Notes: generated from the letters alone by a model not told the origin. A DNA stretch of 64,000 bases from Kluyvera sichuanensis (GCF_014218705.1 NZ_JABBJF010000003.1:248001-312000), one strand, 5' to 3'; shown: positions 37,401-47,421, counted from the stretch's first letter. A program made the numbers and translations.

Positions 37401-37571
37401 GACTACCTGAATGGTGGGGTAGTCCACCTCCGGCAGCGCGGAGACGGGCAGAAAACGGTAGCCGATAATACCGGCCAGCAGAATCGCCACCATCAGCAGC
37501 GTGGTGGCGACAGGGCGCATAATAAACAGACGGGACGGGCCGCCCGTGTTGCTCGGCGGTAAAACTTGCAT
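34449..37571 (-). CDS. mdtB: RND multidrug efflux subunit MdtB
   Basis: At 1040 residues, this is the partner of MdtC with the same RND architecture (TM4 [14 protein letters not shown], the TM2-region [14 protein letters not shown]). The N-terminus [16 protein letters not shown] is the first helix. The MdtB subunits are thought to bind and carry the proton flux in the MdtB2C trimer. The start codon shares one base with the mdtA stop (TGATG), implying translational coupling. Confidence 0.97.
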   Translation of the reverse strand: MQVLPPSNTGGPSRLFIMRPVATTLLMVAILLAGIIGYRFLPVSALPEVDYPTIQVVTLYPGASPDVVTSAITAPLERQFGQMSGLKQMSSQSSGGASVVTLQFQLTLPLDVAEQEVQAAINAATNLLPSDLPNPPVYSKVNPADPPIMTLAVTSTATPMTEVEDMVETRVAQKISQVSGVGLVTLAGGQRPAVRVKLNAQAIAALGLTSEDIRTAITNANVNSAKGSLDGPARAVTLSANDQMQSAQEYRALIIAYKNGAPIRLGDVATVEQGAENTWLGAWANKKQAIVMNVQRQPGANIISTADSIRQMLPQLTESLPKSVKVEVLSDRTTNIRASVSDTQFELMLAIALVVMIIYLFLRNVPATIIPGVAVPLSLVGTFAVMVFLDFSINNLTLMALTIATGFVVDDAIVVIENISRYIEKGEKPMTAALKGAGEIGFTIISLTFSLIAVLIPLLFMGDIVGRLFREFAVTLAVAILISAVVSLTLTPMMCARMLSHESLRKQNRFSRASERFFDRVIAGYGHLLARVLNHPWLTLSVALSTLALSVILWVTIPKGFFPTQDNGIIQGTLQAPQSVSFASMAQRQQAVADAILKDPAVESLTSFVGVDGTNPALNSARLQINLKPLSERDDRVQAVISRLQQSADRIPGIQLYLQPTQDLTIDTTVSRTQYQFTLQANSLDALSQWVPQLMEQLQALPQLSDVSSDWQDQGLVAYVNVDRDSASRLGISMADVDNALYNAFGQRLISTIYTQANQYRVVLEHDTRQTPGLAALDNIRLTSSDGGIVPLTAIAKVEQRFAPLSINHLDQFPVTTISFNVPDKYSLGDAVQSILDTEKTLNLPSDIRTEFQGSTLAFQSALSSTIWLVVAAVVAMYIVLGVLYESFIHPITILSTLPTAGVGALLALMIAGNELDVIAIIGIILLIGIVKKNAIMMINFALAAEREQGMAPREAIYQACLLRFRPILMTTLAALLGALPLMLSTGVGAELRRPLGIGMVGGLLVSQVLTLFTTPVIYLLFDRLSLYLKSRFPHREEEA

Positions 37572-38833
37572 CAGCCGCGCGCTCCTTTATGGCTGGCGGC
37601 ATGGCCTTCAGCCGCCGCCGGTTTTTCCGTTCCGGAGGTGGTGGCATCGTGGGCGGTGACGACTTCCACTTTGGCCCCTTCGGTTAAGCGGTCGATACCG
37701 TCGGTCACCACGCGGTCACCGGCAGAAAGTCCGGCATCAATCACCACTTTCTGGCTGTCCTGAATGCCCGGCACCACGGTGTGTTTGCTGACTTTATTGT
37801 CGCTGTTCAGCACCCAGACAAAGTGACCGTCGTTGCCCATCTGCAGGGCGGCGGTAGGGATAACGACGGCGTTCTGCTGGGTATCGACCAGCATGCGGGC
37901 GTTAACGAACTGGTTCGGGAACAGCGCATCGTCCTGGTTGTTAAAGCGCGCTTTGAGTTTGATGGTGCCGGTGGTGGCATCAATCTGGTTATCAAGGCTC
38001 AGCAGCGTACCGGCACTCAGCTTCTGCTTGTTGGTGCGGTCCCAGGCTTCAACCACCAGACTTTTCCCCGCTTTCTGCGCGGCAACCACGGTAGCAATAT
38101 CATTTTCCGGCAGGGTGAAGACCAGGTCGATTGGGTGAGTCTGAGTCAGAACGACGATACCGGTGGTATCACCGCTGGAGATCTGGTTGCCGATATCGAC
38201 CTGTTTCAAGCCCACGCGGCCATCGATTGGCGCGGTGATACGGCTCCAGTCGAGCTGCAGCTGGGCGCTGGCGACGGCGGCTTCATCGGCTTTGATGGTC
38301 CCTTCGGATTCACTGACCAGCGATTGCTGGGTATCCAGTTCCTGACGGGAGATCAGGTTGGTTTTCACCAACTGCTGGTAGCGGGATAAATCACGACGCG
38401 CGTTGGCGAGCGTGGCTCTGTCTTTTGCCAGCTGCCCCTGCGCCTGGGCGAGGGCGACTTTGAACTGGCTTGGGTCAATTTCTGCCAGCAGGTCACCGGC
38501 TTTCACCTGCTGCCCTTCCTGGAAGTGAATCGCCATCAGTTGGCCGTCAACGCGGCTGCGGACGGTGACGGTGTTGGCGGCGGTAATGGTACCCAGCCCG
38601 CTCAGATAGCGAGGTACCGCTTCGCTGGTGGCGGTGGCGGCCTGAACCGGCGCCAGCGTGCCGCCAAAGCGACCGCCGTGACGACCGCCAGCGGCAGGCG
38701 CGCCCGCCGGTTTCGCGGTGGTGGAACCCGAGGTATCAGAATTGCTGCTGAAGTGCCAGATACCGAACGCGACTGCGATCGCTACCAGCACGGCCAGCGC
38801 AATACGCCAGCGATGGTTATGAATGCCTTTCAT
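37571..38833 (-). CDS. mdtA: Membrane fusion protein MdtA
   Basis: The 420-residue periplasmic adaptor has an N-terminal signal/anchor helix (about 10-28), then the lipoyl/barrel-sandwich half [20 protein letters not shown], a long alpha-hairpin (about 120-200) that meets TolC, and the second half-motif [17 protein letters not shown]. The start MKGIHNHRW at 38833 matches the E. coli N-terminus; nine more residues upstream are possible but not favoured. The region from about residue 34 to 56 is Ser/Thr/Gly-rich and longer than in E. coli (415). Confidence 0.95.
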   Translation of the reverse strand: MKGIHNHRWRIALAVLVAIAVAFGIWHFSSNSDTSGSTTAKPAGAPAAGGRHGGRFGGTLAPVQAATATSEAVPRYLSGLGTITAANTVTVRSRVDGQLMAIHFQEGQQVKAGDLLAEIDPSQFKVALAQAQGQLAKDRATLANARRDLSRYQQLVKTNLISRQELDTQQSLVSESEGTIKADEAAVASAQLQLDWSRITAPIDGRVGLKQVDIGNQISSGDTTGIVVLTQTHPIDLVFTLPENDIATVVAAQKAGKSLVVEAWDRTNKQKLSAGTLLSLDNQIDATTGTIKLKARFNNQDDALFPNQFVNARMLVDTQQNAVVIPTAALQMGNDGHFVWVLNSDNKVSKHTVVPGIQDSQKVVIDAGLSAGDRVVTDGIDRLTEGAKVEVVTAHDATTSGTEKPAAAEGHAASHKGARG

Positions 38834-38896
38834 TGTTATCCGTTTCTCGCCCTGAATCATTTCACGAAATGATACTAGTTTAGTTACGGAACGCTC

Positions 38897-38914
38897 AGAA
38901 AAAATGGAGGAAAT
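38897..38914 (-). promoter_or_regulatory. Possible BaeR box upstream of mdtA
   Basis: Leftward, ATTTCCTCCATTTTTTCT matches about 12 of 18 bases of the mdtA BaeR box known from E. coli (TTTTTCTCCATDATTGGC), with the central TCCAT exact. It is about 65-80 bases ahead of the mdtA start. The autoregulated operon context supports it; binding is not shown. Confidence 0.45.
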
Positions 38915-39044
38915 ATGAAAGACGGAAGGAATCGTCCGAATCCTGAACGGCTTTACGAGTAGGCTCGCAAACTCTGGGGACGAAACTGCGGGCCGGGCTA
39001 ACGCGTGCTACCGTCAGCGGCGTTTAGCAGGGCGCTAAAACAGG

Positions 39045-39182
39045 AAAGCCCCTCCTGACGAAGGGGCCTTATATAAGGAAAGGGTTATGATGAAGTTAGT
39101 CATCATACTGGTGATACTCTTAGTGTTTAGCTTACCGGCTTACTAAGACACCAGGGGGAGGAGAAATCCTCCCTTACCCTCA
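39045..39182 (-). ncRNA. Sib antisense RNA (antitoxin of ibs)
   Basis: On the minus strand, opposite the ibs peptide, lies a Sib-type RNA of about 138 bases. It begins near GGGTAAGGGAGGATTTCTCC, includes the reverse complement of the whole ibs ORF and its leader (CATCATAACCCTTTCCTTAT), and ends with the terminator GCCCCTTCGTCAGGAGGGGC-TTT. E. coli SibA and SibB occupy the same mdtA-proximal position. The RNA base-pairs with ibs mRNA and prevents synthesis of the toxic peptide. End points are estimated. Confidence 0.85.
39087..39146 (+). CDS. Ibs toxic peptide (type I toxin)
   Basis: The 19-residue peptide MMKLVIILVILLVFSLPAY is almost entirely hydrophobic and differs from E. coli IbsA-E only at a few aliphatic positions. 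A strong AAGGAAAGGG ribosome site precedes the ATG. Ibs peptides insert in the inner membrane and depolarise it when over-produced. It is covered by the Sib antisense RNA on the other strand. Only one copy is seen here, whereas E. coli K-12 has two (sibA, sibB) at this locus. Confidence 0.88.
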   Translation: MMKLVIILVILLVFSLPAY

Positions 39183-39228
39183 TTCCTTTACGATAGGTCG
39201 AAAAAACAGCGAAGTCAACGACGATATT

Positions 39229-40581
39229 TCAGGCGAAAACCACCTGCGCCCAGCGGGCCAGACCAGCGGTCACCGAGCCAAAATCGTCGCCACCGGCAAT
39301 TGGAATGCCGGGAAGCTGTTGCGCCAGCGCCTTCTTAATCAGCGGTGAGCGTGCGCTGCCGCCGGTTAAGTAGATGACATCCGGCTTTTCGTTGCTGTTT
39401 TCCAGCGCCAACTGCACCTGTTCAAGAATGCGCGTCAGCGGTTGGTTCAGCGCCGCTTCCAGCCCATCCTGGCTGATAGCGGTGGCCAGTTCGTCGCTGA
39501 TAAACGGCAGCGAGGTGTCAATTTGTGCGGCTTCGGACAGCGCGATTTTGCTCTCTTCGGCGCTGCGTACCAGACGGTAGCTCAGACGCTGCTGCCAGAC
39601 CTTATACAGCAGGGCGACTTTCTCGGCGTCGCGGGCATCACGGGCGAGGTCGCGCAGCAGTCGGCCGTTGGCCGCGCTGTAAAAATCGGTTTGTGCCGGA
39701 ACGTCGTTGATAGCCACCGCGTTCCACCACGGCAGAATCGGCAGGGCGATGCCTTTTTCGGTGTCGCCGCCCATGCCGAGCAGCGGCATCAGGCTCTTAA
39801 AGGCCAGCGCGATGTCCAGGTCGTTACCGCCGACGCGGCAGCCGCTGTGACCAAGCAGGCTCTGTTCACGGTCGTGACGGGTGCGCCACTGCGGCCCCAT
39901 CAACAGCACCGAGCAGTCGGTGGTACCGCCGCCGATATCGACGACCAGCACGCGTTTTTCTTCACTCAGCGTGGCTTCGAAATCGAGCCCCGCGGCAACC
40001 GGTTCATACTGGAACACCACTTCACGGAAGCCCGCGCGCTTTGCCGCACGTTCAAGGATGCCGACCGCCTGGGCGTTAGCGTCGTCGCCACCGAGTCCCT
40101 GGAAGTTAATCGGGCGGCCAATCACCGCCTGGTCGAGCTTATCCGCGAGCTGCGACTGCGCCTGCTGGCGAATATGCAGCATCATCGAGCAGACCAGGTC
40201 TTCGAATACCGCCACCTGCTGCGGCTTCAGGCCGCTGGCGCCAAGGAACGATTTCGGTGATTTAACAAAATAGACCTCTTCCGGGTCGGCGATGTACTGC
40301 TTGAGCGACGCGAGGCCAAACTGCACGCTATTGCTCAGTACGTCGATATCTTCTTCGCGGTTGAAGTTCATCGCCCGACGCAGCAGCGCCTGCGCTTCAT
40401 CGCCGGTGGCAGGCACCTGATGGTGGCGATAAAGCCACTCGCTCACCGCTTCGCGCGTTGGCGCCGCGAGCATTGAAGGCAGCAGCGTACTGCCGTTTTC
40501 CATCGTCAGCATGCGCGGTGCGCCATCCTGCATCACGGCGATAGAACAGTTCGCCGTCCCGTAGTCAAAACCAATAAACAC
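39229..40581 (-). CDS. yegD: Hsp70-family chaperone-like protein YegD
   Basis: From the GTG at 40581 the product has 450 residues, the E. coli length, with MFIGFDYGTANCSIAV at the N-terminus. The actin-like ATPase motifs are present (VLVVDIGGGTTDCSVLLMG near residue 200, LTGGSARSPLIKKAL near 405), but there is no DnaK-type substrate-binding domain. The physiological role is not known. An ATG 15 bases upstream (40596) would add MGIIV and is less favoured since it has no better ribosome site. Confidence 0.92.
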   Translation of the reverse strand: MFIGFDYGTANCSIAVMQDGAPRMLTMENGSTLLPSMLAAPTREAVSEWLYRHHQVPATGDEAQALLRRAMNFNREEDIDVLSNSVQFGLASLKQYIADPEEVYFVKSPKSFLGASGLKPQQVAVFEDLVCSMMLHIRQQAQSQLADKLDQAVIGRPINFQGLGGDDANAQAVGILERAAKRAGFREVVFQYEPVAAGLDFEATLSEEKRVLVVDIGGGTTDCSVLLMGPQWRTRHDREQSLLGHSGCRVGGNDLDIALAFKSLMPLLGMGGDTEKGIALPILPWWNAVAINDVPAQTDFYSAANGRLLRDLARDARDAEKVALLYKVWQQRLSYRLVRSAEESKIALSEAAQIDTSLPFISDELATAISQDGLEAALNQPLTRILEQVQLALENSNEKPDVIYLTGGSARSPLIKKALAQQLPGIPIAGGDDFGSVTAGLARWAQVVFA

Positions 40582-40730
40582 GACAATTATCCCCATGCCA
40601 GTGAAGAAAGGGGGGCGACTTTAGCGGAATGTCGCGAAGGCGGCAACTGGAATATGAAAGCAAGGTCACTGACGTGATAACCCGCTATGCTATTACGCTC
40701 GGCTTATCGCTATGTGCTTAAGGAGCAACG

Positions 40731-41573
40731 ATGTTTGAACTGCCGTGGTTACCGCCGTACGACTGGCAATGGATGTTTGGCTTTCTGCAGGCGCGTGCCG
40801 TCAGCGGTATTGAACGTTTTGACGGCGGTAGCTACACCCGCAGCTGGCGCTGTGGCGAACATCACGGGCTTATCACCATGACGCCGGACACGGCGCACAA
40901 CCGACTTTGCGTCACGCTCTCCACCGGGCTTTTACCCGTGGCCGACCGGGCGCTGGCAGGCGTGGAAAAGCTGTTGGACCTGCGCTGCTGTCCGCAGCAA
41001 ATTCAGCATGCGCTGGGCGATCTCGCTGCCGCCAGACCGGGGCTGCGTCTGCCGGGAGCACTTGAGCCATTTGAACAGGGGATAAGGGCGATTCTCGGCC
41101 AGCTTGTGAGTGTGAAGATGGCGGCGAAGCTGACAGGTAGCGTGGTGGCGCTCTATGGCGAACCGTTGGCTGAAGAGGAGGGCTTTTTCCTGTTTCCTAC
41201 CGCCGCGCGTCTGGCGGCGGGCGACCCGCTGGCGCTGAAAGCGCTGGGGATGCCGCTAAAACGCGCGGAGGCGCTTATCTATTTCGCGCAGGCGACGGTC
41301 AACGGCGAGCTGCCGCAAGCGCTGCCTGAGGATGTTCCCCAGGCGCTTAAAACGCTACAGCAGTTTCCCGGCATTGGTCGCTGGACGGCAAACTACTTCG
41401 CACTGCGTGCCTGGCAGGCGAAGGATATTTTCCTGCCGGATGATTACCTGATCAAACAGCGTTTCCCGGGAATGACGCCCGCGCAAATTCGCGTTTACGC
41501 CGAGCGCTGGCAACCCTGGCGCTCTTACGCGTTATTGCATATCTGGCATACGGACGACTGGTCGCCGGTATGA
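40731..41573 (+). CDS. alkA: DNA-3-methyladenine glycosylase II
   Basis: The 280-residue base-excision repair enzyme removes alkylated purines and pyrimidines. It has the N-terminal AlkA domain (LPWLPPYDWQWMFGFL), the HhH region LQQFPGIGRWTANYFALRAW and the catalytic aspartate in LPDDYLIKQRFPG (D238 in E. coli). Two residues shorter than E. coli (282). An AAGGAG site precedes the ATG. Its last 49 bases overlap the 3' end of the convergent diguanylate cyclase gene. No ada box was recognised upstream. Confidence 0.95.
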   Translation: MFELPWLPPYDWQWMFGFLQARAVSGIERFDGGSYTRSWRCGEHHGLITMTPDTAHNRLCVTLSTGLLPVADRALAGVEKLLDLRCCPQQIQHALGDLAAARPGLRLPGALEPFEQGIRAILGQLVSVKMAAKLTGSVVALYGEPLAEEEGFFLFPTAARLAAGDPLALKALGMPLKRAEALIYFAQATVNGELPQALPEDVPQALKTLQQFPGIGRWTANYFALRAWQAKDIFLPDDYLIKQRFPGMTPAQIRVYAERWQPWRSYALLHIWHTDDWSPV

Positions 41574-43795
41574 ATCACCGGCGTGTAGACCGTGACTCTG
41601 CCACGTCCGTTGTTTTTCGACTCGTAGCAGGCGGCGTCGGCCTGTACCAGCAGTTCCGCCAGTTTAGCGTTGTGCTCATGCACCAGGGTTAACCCGGCGC
41701 TGGCGCCCACCCGGTGCAGGCGGCCTGCCCAGATAAATTCGTAGTGATTAATCGCCTCGACGACGCGCTCGGTGGCGTTCACCGCCTGCTCGGTGGAGCA
41801 GTGGCGCAGAATAAAACCGAACTCATCGCCGCCGAGGCGCGCCAGAATATCGCTGGGGCGCAGCATTGAGCGCATCAACGAGGCAATTTCGTGCAGCAGC
41901 GCATCGCCTGCCGCATGTCCCGCGCTGTCGTTGACCGCCTTAAAGAAATCAAGGTCGAGCATAATCAGCGCGTGCGACTGGTGGCTGCCCGGCAGCACTT
42001 TCAACAGCCCTTTGAGCTGGCTTTCAAAGCTTGAACGATTGGGCAGTCCGGTCAACGCATCGTGGGTCGCGCTGTAGCTGAGCTGGCGCAGCAGTTTGCG
42101 CGATTCGGTAACGTCCTGAATGACCAGCACGAAGCCGATATGCTCCCCCTCAAGGGTTTTTAGCGGCGTCATGCTGTAGTGGATGTCAAAGCTGTCGCCA
42201 TAGCGGTTTTTCAAGCTGTTGTCGTACTCGGCGTCGCTTTCTGGACCCGCCTGCGCGCTGAGGGCTTCCAGTATCTCTCCACCTGGCCCCTCGGTAATAC
42301 GTAACACGGTAAGCAATGGCTTGCCTTGCGCTTCTGACTGCTTCCAGCCGCACATTTTTTCAGCGACCGGATTCATGAAAATAATGTTTTGCTTATTGTC
42401 AGTGCTGATCACCGCATCATGAATGGAGTCGAGGGTGATATGCAGGCGCTCTTTTTCCTGGAACAGCGCTTCGTTGGCCTGGGTGAGCTCCGCCATCAGC
42501 GCTTTATTCGCTTCGCGGCTTTTTTTCAGCGAGTTGATATCTTCAACCTGCTTAATAAAATAGAGCGGCGTGCCGTCGTTATTGCGCACGACCGAGACGG
42601 CAAGCAGCGCCCAGACCACCTCTCCGTGCTTGGTGCAGTAGCGTTTCTCCAGCGAATAGCTGTCAACTTCCCCGCGATTCAGCCGATCGAGTTGGGCCAA
42701 ATCGGTAGCTAAATCTTCCGGCCAGGTCACCTGCTGGAAGGTCATCCGGTGCAACTCGTCCTGGCTGTAGCCAAGGAAGGCGCTCAGCGATTTGTTGACC
42801 TGCAGCCACTGCCCGTAGGTATCGACCAGCGCCATGCCGATGGCGGAATACTCCATCGCGTTACGGAAGCGAGTTTCGCTCTCGGCAATATGTCGGCGTT
42901 CGTTGTGCACGGCGTACATGGCGATGCTCATTACGCCGGTCGGCAGCAGCACCATCAGGAACGGCAGTCCCGGCATATTGTGCAGGCGATAGCTGTTGAG
43001 GGTGTTCTCAATCATGTGCTGAACCAGCGGGTGCAAAGAGGTCAGCATCAGCACCACCATAATGGTCAGCAAGGAGATGATAAACGCCTCTAAACGCGGT
43101 AGGCGCACGGCGCTCCACATCAGCAACACCATGATGAAGGTGAACGGCCACGGTAGATAGAGCATTGCTGTAATACTTAGCGCCAGGGTAAGCACGGCGG
43201 TCAGCAGCGTGGAAACCAGCAGCGCGGTATTTTGATAACGCGTGGCAAACCGGGCTTTCAGCAGCAGGCCAATCGGAACCAGCGCTAACGCGCCAGTAGC
43301 CTCGGCAAGCACCCAAACTATCAGCGTTTGCAATGCGTTCGTGCCGGGAGAGAGGCTGGCGACCAGAATGCCGCCCAGCAACGCTGGCACCAGCGCGCAG
43401 GCGATCGCCATGCGGGTCCAGTCCACCAGATTTTGCAGCGGGTTATCGAGCACCAGCCAGCGACGTAGCAGCAATGCGCCGACCAGCGCCTCGAGAATGT
43501 TAATCGCCGGATAAGTTAGCGTCACCGCCGACGGGGAGTAGAGGCTCGTTGCGGTAATAATACCCAGCACGCTCGCCAGCCCAATACCGGGCCACAGGGA
43601 ACGCTTAAAACGATAGAATCCTGCCATCATGACCGCCGTCGGGAACCACACCGGCGACAGGTCACTTGGCTGATGCATCAGCGCGAACGAATAGAGCGTG
43701 AACAGGAACGTCAGGAACCCGAGGCCAAACAGGAGTTGCGCCGTACGAAACGGTGAGGTCAGGGCGATGGGGATGTACAGTTTTTCTTTCTTCAT
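41525..43795 (-). CDS. MASE1-PAS-GGDEF diguanylate cyclase, shortened YegE
   Basis: From the ATG at 43795 (MKKEKLYIPIAL) the protein has about 756 residues; an alternative start at 43819 adds eight. Order: MASE1 membrane sensor (about 15-300), PAS (AMEYSAIGMALVDTYGQWLQ), a second PAS (DSIHDAVISTDNKQNIIFMNPVAEKMCG), then GGDEF (ARLGGDEFGFIL) with an intact RPSD inhibitory I-site five residues before it. It aligns with E. coli YegE (DgcE, 1105 residues) but lacks the middle PAS and the whole C-terminal degenerate EAL domain, ending at GRGRVTVYTPVIHTGDQ. Predicted product is c-di-GMP. Confidence 0.88.
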   Translation of the reverse strand: MKKEKLYIPIALTSPFRTAQLLFGLGFLTFLFTLYSFALMHQPSDLSPVWFPTAVMMAGFYRFKRSLWPGIGLASVLGIITATSLYSPSAVTLTYPAINILEALVGALLLRRWLVLDNPLQNLVDWTRMAIACALVPALLGGILVASLSPGTNALQTLIVWVLAEATGALALVPIGLLLKARFATRYQNTALLVSTLLTAVLTLALSITAMLYLPWPFTFIMVLLMWSAVRLPRLEAFIISLLTIMVVLMLTSLHPLVQHMIENTLNSYRLHNMPGLPFLMVLLPTGVMSIAMYAVHNERRHIAESETRFRNAMEYSAIGMALVDTYGQWLQVNKSLSAFLGYSQDELHRMTFQQVTWPEDLATDLAQLDRLNRGEVDSYSLEKRYCTKHGEVVWALLAVSVVRNNDGTPLYFIKQVEDINSLKKSREANKALMAELTQANEALFQEKERLHITLDSIHDAVISTDNKQNIIFMNPVAEKMCGWKQSEAQGKPLLTVLRITEGPGGEILEALSAQAGPESDAEYDNSLKNRYGDSFDIHYSMTPLKTLEGEHIGFVLVIQDVTESRKLLRQLSYSATHDALTGLPNRSSFESQLKGLLKVLPGSHQSHALIMLDLDFFKAVNDSAGHAAGDALLHEIASLMRSMLRPSDILARLGGDEFGFILRHCSTEQAVNATERVVEAINHYEFIWAGRLHRVGASAGLTLVHEHNAKLAELLVQADAACYESKNNGRGRVTVYTPVIHTGDQSSVCQICNNA

Positions 43796-44147
43796 TACCA
43801 CGATTATCCGGAACGACACACTCCGGCCTTGCTGACATTACCGCTGATTATGCACCAACTTACGCGCCTTTTATCGGATCGGTGACACTTATTGACAATA
43901 ATCGGCAATTGATCACAAGTGTAATATTTACTTCGTGAATAACGACTTGCGCCGAAACGCGCCTCGACAGCGTTTCACCGATTGTCACCGCAGAACGATG
44001 CATTCGACTGGTATCGTCGCTATGAAATCCCTATAATTGCCGCGTTTGGCGCGGGTACACCTGATTATTCAGAGCTTCACCTCTTGAATAATATTGTCTG
44101 TCCGTGCCGTCCTTCCTATCATCCAGGTTAATCGGGTCGCAAAATTT

Positions 44148-44789
44148 ATGACTGATAAGTCTCATCAGTGCGTCATTGTAGGCATCGCCGGCGCATCGGC
44201 TTCAGGTAAAAGTCTTATTGCTAGTACGCTGTATCGCGAATTACGCGAGCAGGTAGGTGATGAGCATATCGGTGTTATCCCTGAAGATAGCTATTACAAA
44301 GACCAAAGTCACCTGTCCATGGAAGATCGGGTAAAAACCAATTATGACCATCCTAATGCGATGGACCATAGTCTGCTGTTCCAGCATTTGCAGACCTTAA
44401 AACGCGGCACCGCTATCGAACTGCCGGTCTATAGTTACGTCGAGCACACCCGTACCCAGGAAACGATCCACATCGAACCGAAAAAAGTGATCATCCTTGA
44501 AGGGATCCTGCTGCTGACGGATGCGCGCCTGCGTGAAGAGATGAACTTCTCTATTTTCGTTGATACCCCGCTGGATATTTGCCTGATGCGTCGTATCAAG
44601 CGTGACGTTAACGAACGCGGGCGTTCGATGGACTCGGTGATGGCTCAGTATCAGAAAACCGTGCGTCCAATGTTCCTGCAGTTTATCGAACCGTCCAAGC
44701 AGTACGCCGACATCATCGTGCCGCGTGGGGGGAAAAATCGCATCGCTATCGACATTCTGAAAGCGAAAATTAGTCAGTTTTTTGAATAA
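44148..44789 (+). CDS. udk: Uridine kinase
   Basis: The 213-residue pyrimidine salvage kinase phosphorylates uridine and cytidine with GTP or ATP. The P-loop is [11 protein letters not shown] at residues 12-22, followed by [21 protein letters not shown] and IILEGILLL. The start gives the E. coli N-terminus [12 protein letters not shown] and exact length; an extension to 44094 is not supported. It is divergent from the cyclase, with about 350 bases between, which contain no gene. Confidence 0.97.
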   Translation: MTDKSHQCVIVGIAGASASGKSLIASTLYRELREQVGDEHIGVIPEDSYYKDQSHLSMEDRVKTNYDHPNAMDHSLLFQHLQTLKRGTAIELPVYSYVEHTRTQETIHIEPKKVIILEGILLLTDARLREEMNFSIFVDTPLDICLMRRIKRDVNERGRSMDSVMAQYQKTVRPMFLQFIEPSKQYADIIVPRGGKNRIAIDILKAKISQFFE

Positions 44790-44868
44790 CTCACGCGAAT
44801 TGTGTAACGTGCATTAATAGCCCTCAACCATGCCGGAAGAGGGCAGGTAGTACATAAAGGAGAGTGAT

Positions 44869-45450
44869 ATGCGTCTGTGCGACCGAGACATAGAAGCCTG
44901 GCTGGATGACGGCCGACTGTCGATTAACCCGCGTCCGCCGATTGAGCGTATCAACGGCGCGACGGTTGACGTGCGTTTAGGTAACAAATTTCGTACCTTC
45001 AGCGGTCATACGGCGGCCTATATTGATTTAAGCGGGCCGAAGGCGGAAGTCAGCGCGGCGCTGGATCGCGTCATGAGCGAAGAGATTGTGCTGCCAGAGG
45101 GCGATGCTTTCTATCTGCACCCGGGAGAACTGGCGCTGGCGGTGACGCTGGAGTCGGTGACGCTGCCGGCGGATCTGGTCGGCTGGCTCGACGGGCGCTC
45201 CTCGCTGGCGCGTCTGGGGCTGATGGTACACGTGACCGCCCACCGTATCGATCCAGGCTGGTCCGGCTGTATCGTGCTGGAGTTCTACAATTCAGGCAAA
45301 CTGCCGCTGGCACTGCGTCCGGGGATGTTAATTGGCGCGCTGAGCTTCGAGCCGCTGTCTGGCCCGGCCGATCGCCCGTACAACCGTCGTGAAGATGCGA
45401 AATATCGCGATCAGCAGGGTGCGGTCGCCAGTCGTATTGATAAAGACTGA
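44869..45450 (+). CDS. dcd: dCTP deaminase
   Basis: The 193-residue trimeric enzyme converts dCTP to dUTP, the main route to thymidylate in enterobacteria. Active-site segments are [20 protein letters not shown] (the S and R of the triphosphate site) and GCIVLEFYN with the catalytic glutamate (E138). It follows udk by 79 bases with an AAAGGAGAG ribosome site, as in E. coli. Confidence 0.97.
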   Translation: MRLCDRDIEAWLDDGRLSINPRPPIERINGATVDVRLGNKFRTFSGHTAAYIDLSGPKAEVSAALDRVMSEEIVLPEGDAFYLHPGELALAVTLESVTLPADLVGWLDGRSSLARLGLMVHVTAHRIDPGWSGCIVLEFYNSGKLPLALRPGMLIGALSFEPLSGPADRPYNRREDAKYRDQQGAVASRIDKD

Positions 45451-45476
45451 TCCGCCGCGAACCTGATGAGGGTGCC

Positions 45477-47327
45477 ATGAGACGAATATTGACGACGCTG
45501 ATGATCCTGCTGGTGGTGCTGGTCGCTGGACTATCATCGCTGGTGCTGCTGGTGAATCCCAACGATTTCCGCAGCTATATGGTGAAACAGGTTGAAGCAC
45601 GTAGTGGTTATCAGCTCCAGCTTGATGGCTCGTTGCGCTGGCACGTCTGGCCGCGTCTGAGCATCCTCTCGGGTCGTATGACCTTAACCGCGCCGGGGGC
45701 CAGCGCGCCGCTGGTACGGGCGGACAATATGCGTCTTGACGTGGCGCTGATGCCGCTGCTTTCGCATCAGCTTCAGGTAAAGCAGGTGATGCTTAAAGGC
45801 GCGGTGATTCAACTAACGCCGCAAACCGAAGCCGAACGTGCGCAAAATGCCCCGGTGGCGCCAAAAGGCACGTCGCTGCCGCAGGAGCCCGGCAGTAGCG
45901 GCTGGTCCTTTGATATTGCTGCACTGCAGGTCGTGGATAGCGTGCTGGTCTTCCAGCATGAAGACGACGAGCAGGTGACGGTGCGCGATATTCGTCTGCA
46001 GATGGAACAGGATGCCAACCATCGAGCAGAAGTCGATTTCTCCGGTCGCCTCAACCGCGACCAGCGCGATTTAACCCTCAGTTTTTCTGCCCAGGTTCAG
46101 GCTGCAGACTACCCGCATAGCCTGGACGCGCAGCTGTCGCAGCTTAGCTGGCAGCTCCAGGGCGCAGACCTTCCGGCGCAGGGCATCAGCGGAAACGGCA
46201 GCCTGAACGCCAACTGGCAGGAGGAGGCGAAAAAGCTCAGCTTTAGCGCCCTGAACCTGACGGCGAACGACAGTTCATTGACCGGTGCGGGTAGCGTAAT
46301 ACTCGACGATCACCCTATCTGGGCGCTGGATCTGCAGTCCGATAAACTCAATCTTGATAACCTGCTGCTGCATTCGGATATTCTGCCGAGCGGCAGTGGT
46401 GAAGTCCAAAAGGCGCAGGCGACGCCAAAACAGCCGCGTCCGATTATCGCCAATGGCGTGAAGGTGGTGCCATACAGCGGGCTGAACAGCTTTGACGGCA
46501 CGCTGGCGATGACGGCGAAACAGGTGATCTGGCGTGAGATGCCGTTTACCGACGTGCGGATTCAGGCTGATAACCAGCGCGGGTTGCTGCACATCGCCCA
46601 ACTTGAAGGAAAACTCGACGGCGGGACGCTCTCGTTGCCGGGTACGGTAGACGCTCGTAACGGCACACCGCAAGCTGAGTTCCAGCCGAAGATCGATAAC
46701 ATCGAGATAGGCAGTCTGCTGAAAGCCTTTAATTACCCGATAGACATGGCCGGTAAAATGTCGCTGGCGGGGGATTTCTCCGGCTCGGTGGTGGATGCCA
46801 ACCATTTCCGTCGCGACTGGCAGGGTCAAGCATCCATTGAAATGCACGATACCCGTACCGAAGGGCTCAACTTCCAGCAACTGGTGCAGCAGGCGGTGGA
46901 GCGCAGCTCCGACGTACGCGCTAAGGAAAACGACGACAGCGCGACGCGCCTCGATAAGCTCACCGCTGATATCGATCTCGACAGCGGCATTCTGACCCTC
47001 GATAACATGAACGGCTCGTCATCGCTAATGTCATTAACCGGCAAAGGCGCGCTGGACCTGGTGAAAGAAGAGGGGGATATGCAGTTCGCTATTCAGGTGA
47101 CTGATGGATGGCAGGGCGAGGGCAAGCTGGTGGATATGCTTAAGCGCACTGCGATTCCACTGCGGGTTTACGGCAAATGGTCAGAGCTGAATTACAGTTT
47201 GCAGGTTGATCAGATCCTGCGGCGTCAGCTGCAAAATGAAGCGAAGCGTCGGCTGAATGATTGGGCTGAGCGCAATAAAAACACCCAGTCCGGCAAAGAC
47301 GTGCAGAAGCTGTTGAATAAGCAGTAG
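45477..47327 (+). CDS. asmA: Outer-membrane assembly protein AsmA
   Basis: The 616-residue protein has one N-terminal membrane anchor (MRRILTTLMILLVVLVAGLSS region) and a long periplasmic part with AsmA repeats of the Vps13-like bridge family: SLRWHVWPRLSILSGRM at the start and the C-terminal TADIDLDSGILTLDN block. AsmA-family proteins move phospholipids across the periplasm and affect LPS and porin assembly. One residue shorter than E. coli. It lies 26 bases after dcd; a REP pair follows. Confidence 0.95.
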   Translation: MRRILTTLMILLVVLVAGLSSLVLLVNPNDFRSYMVKQVEARSGYQLQLDGSLRWHVWPRLSILSGRMTLTAPGASAPLVRADNMRLDVALMPLLSHQLQVKQVMLKGAVIQLTPQTEAERAQNAPVAPKGTSLPQEPGSSGWSFDIAALQVVDSVLVFQHEDDEQVTVRDIRLQMEQDANHRAEVDFSGRLNRDQRDLTLSFSAQVQAADYPHSLDAQLSQLSWQLQGADLPAQGISGNGSLNANWQEEAKKLSFSALNLTANDSSLTGAGSVILDDHPIWALDLQSDKLNLDNLLLHSDILPSGSGEVQKAQATPKQPRPIIANGVKVVPYSGLNSFDGTLAMTAKQVIWREMPFTDVRIQADNQRGLLHIAQLEGKLDGGTLSLPGTVDARNGTPQAEFQPKIDNIEIGSLLKAFNYPIDMAGKMSLAGDFSGSVVDANHFRRDWQGQASIEMHDTRTEGLNFQQLVQQAVERSSDVRAKENDDSATRLDKLTADIDLDSGILTLDNMNGSSSLMSLTGKGALDLVKEEGDMQFAIQVTDGWQGEGKLVDMLKRTAIPLRVYGKWSELNYSLQVDQILRRQLQNEAKRRLNDWAERNKNTQSGKDVQKLLNKQ

Positions 47328-47337
47328 CTGTTAAAAA

Positions 47338-47409
47338 CCCGGCGTCGCTTCGCTCGGCCGGGCTACAATTTGTGCATTCGGTAGCCCGGCCGAGCAACGC
47401 GACGCCGGG
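47338..47409. repeat. REP/BIME element between asmA and yegH
   Basis: Two inverted units, CCCGGCGTCGCTTCGCTCGG and GTAGCCCGGCCGAGCAACGC, lie around a 20-base spacer between the convergent genes. A hairpin of this strength may stabilise both 3' ends. Confidence 0.85.
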
Positions 47410-47421
47410 ACGGGCTCCTCA

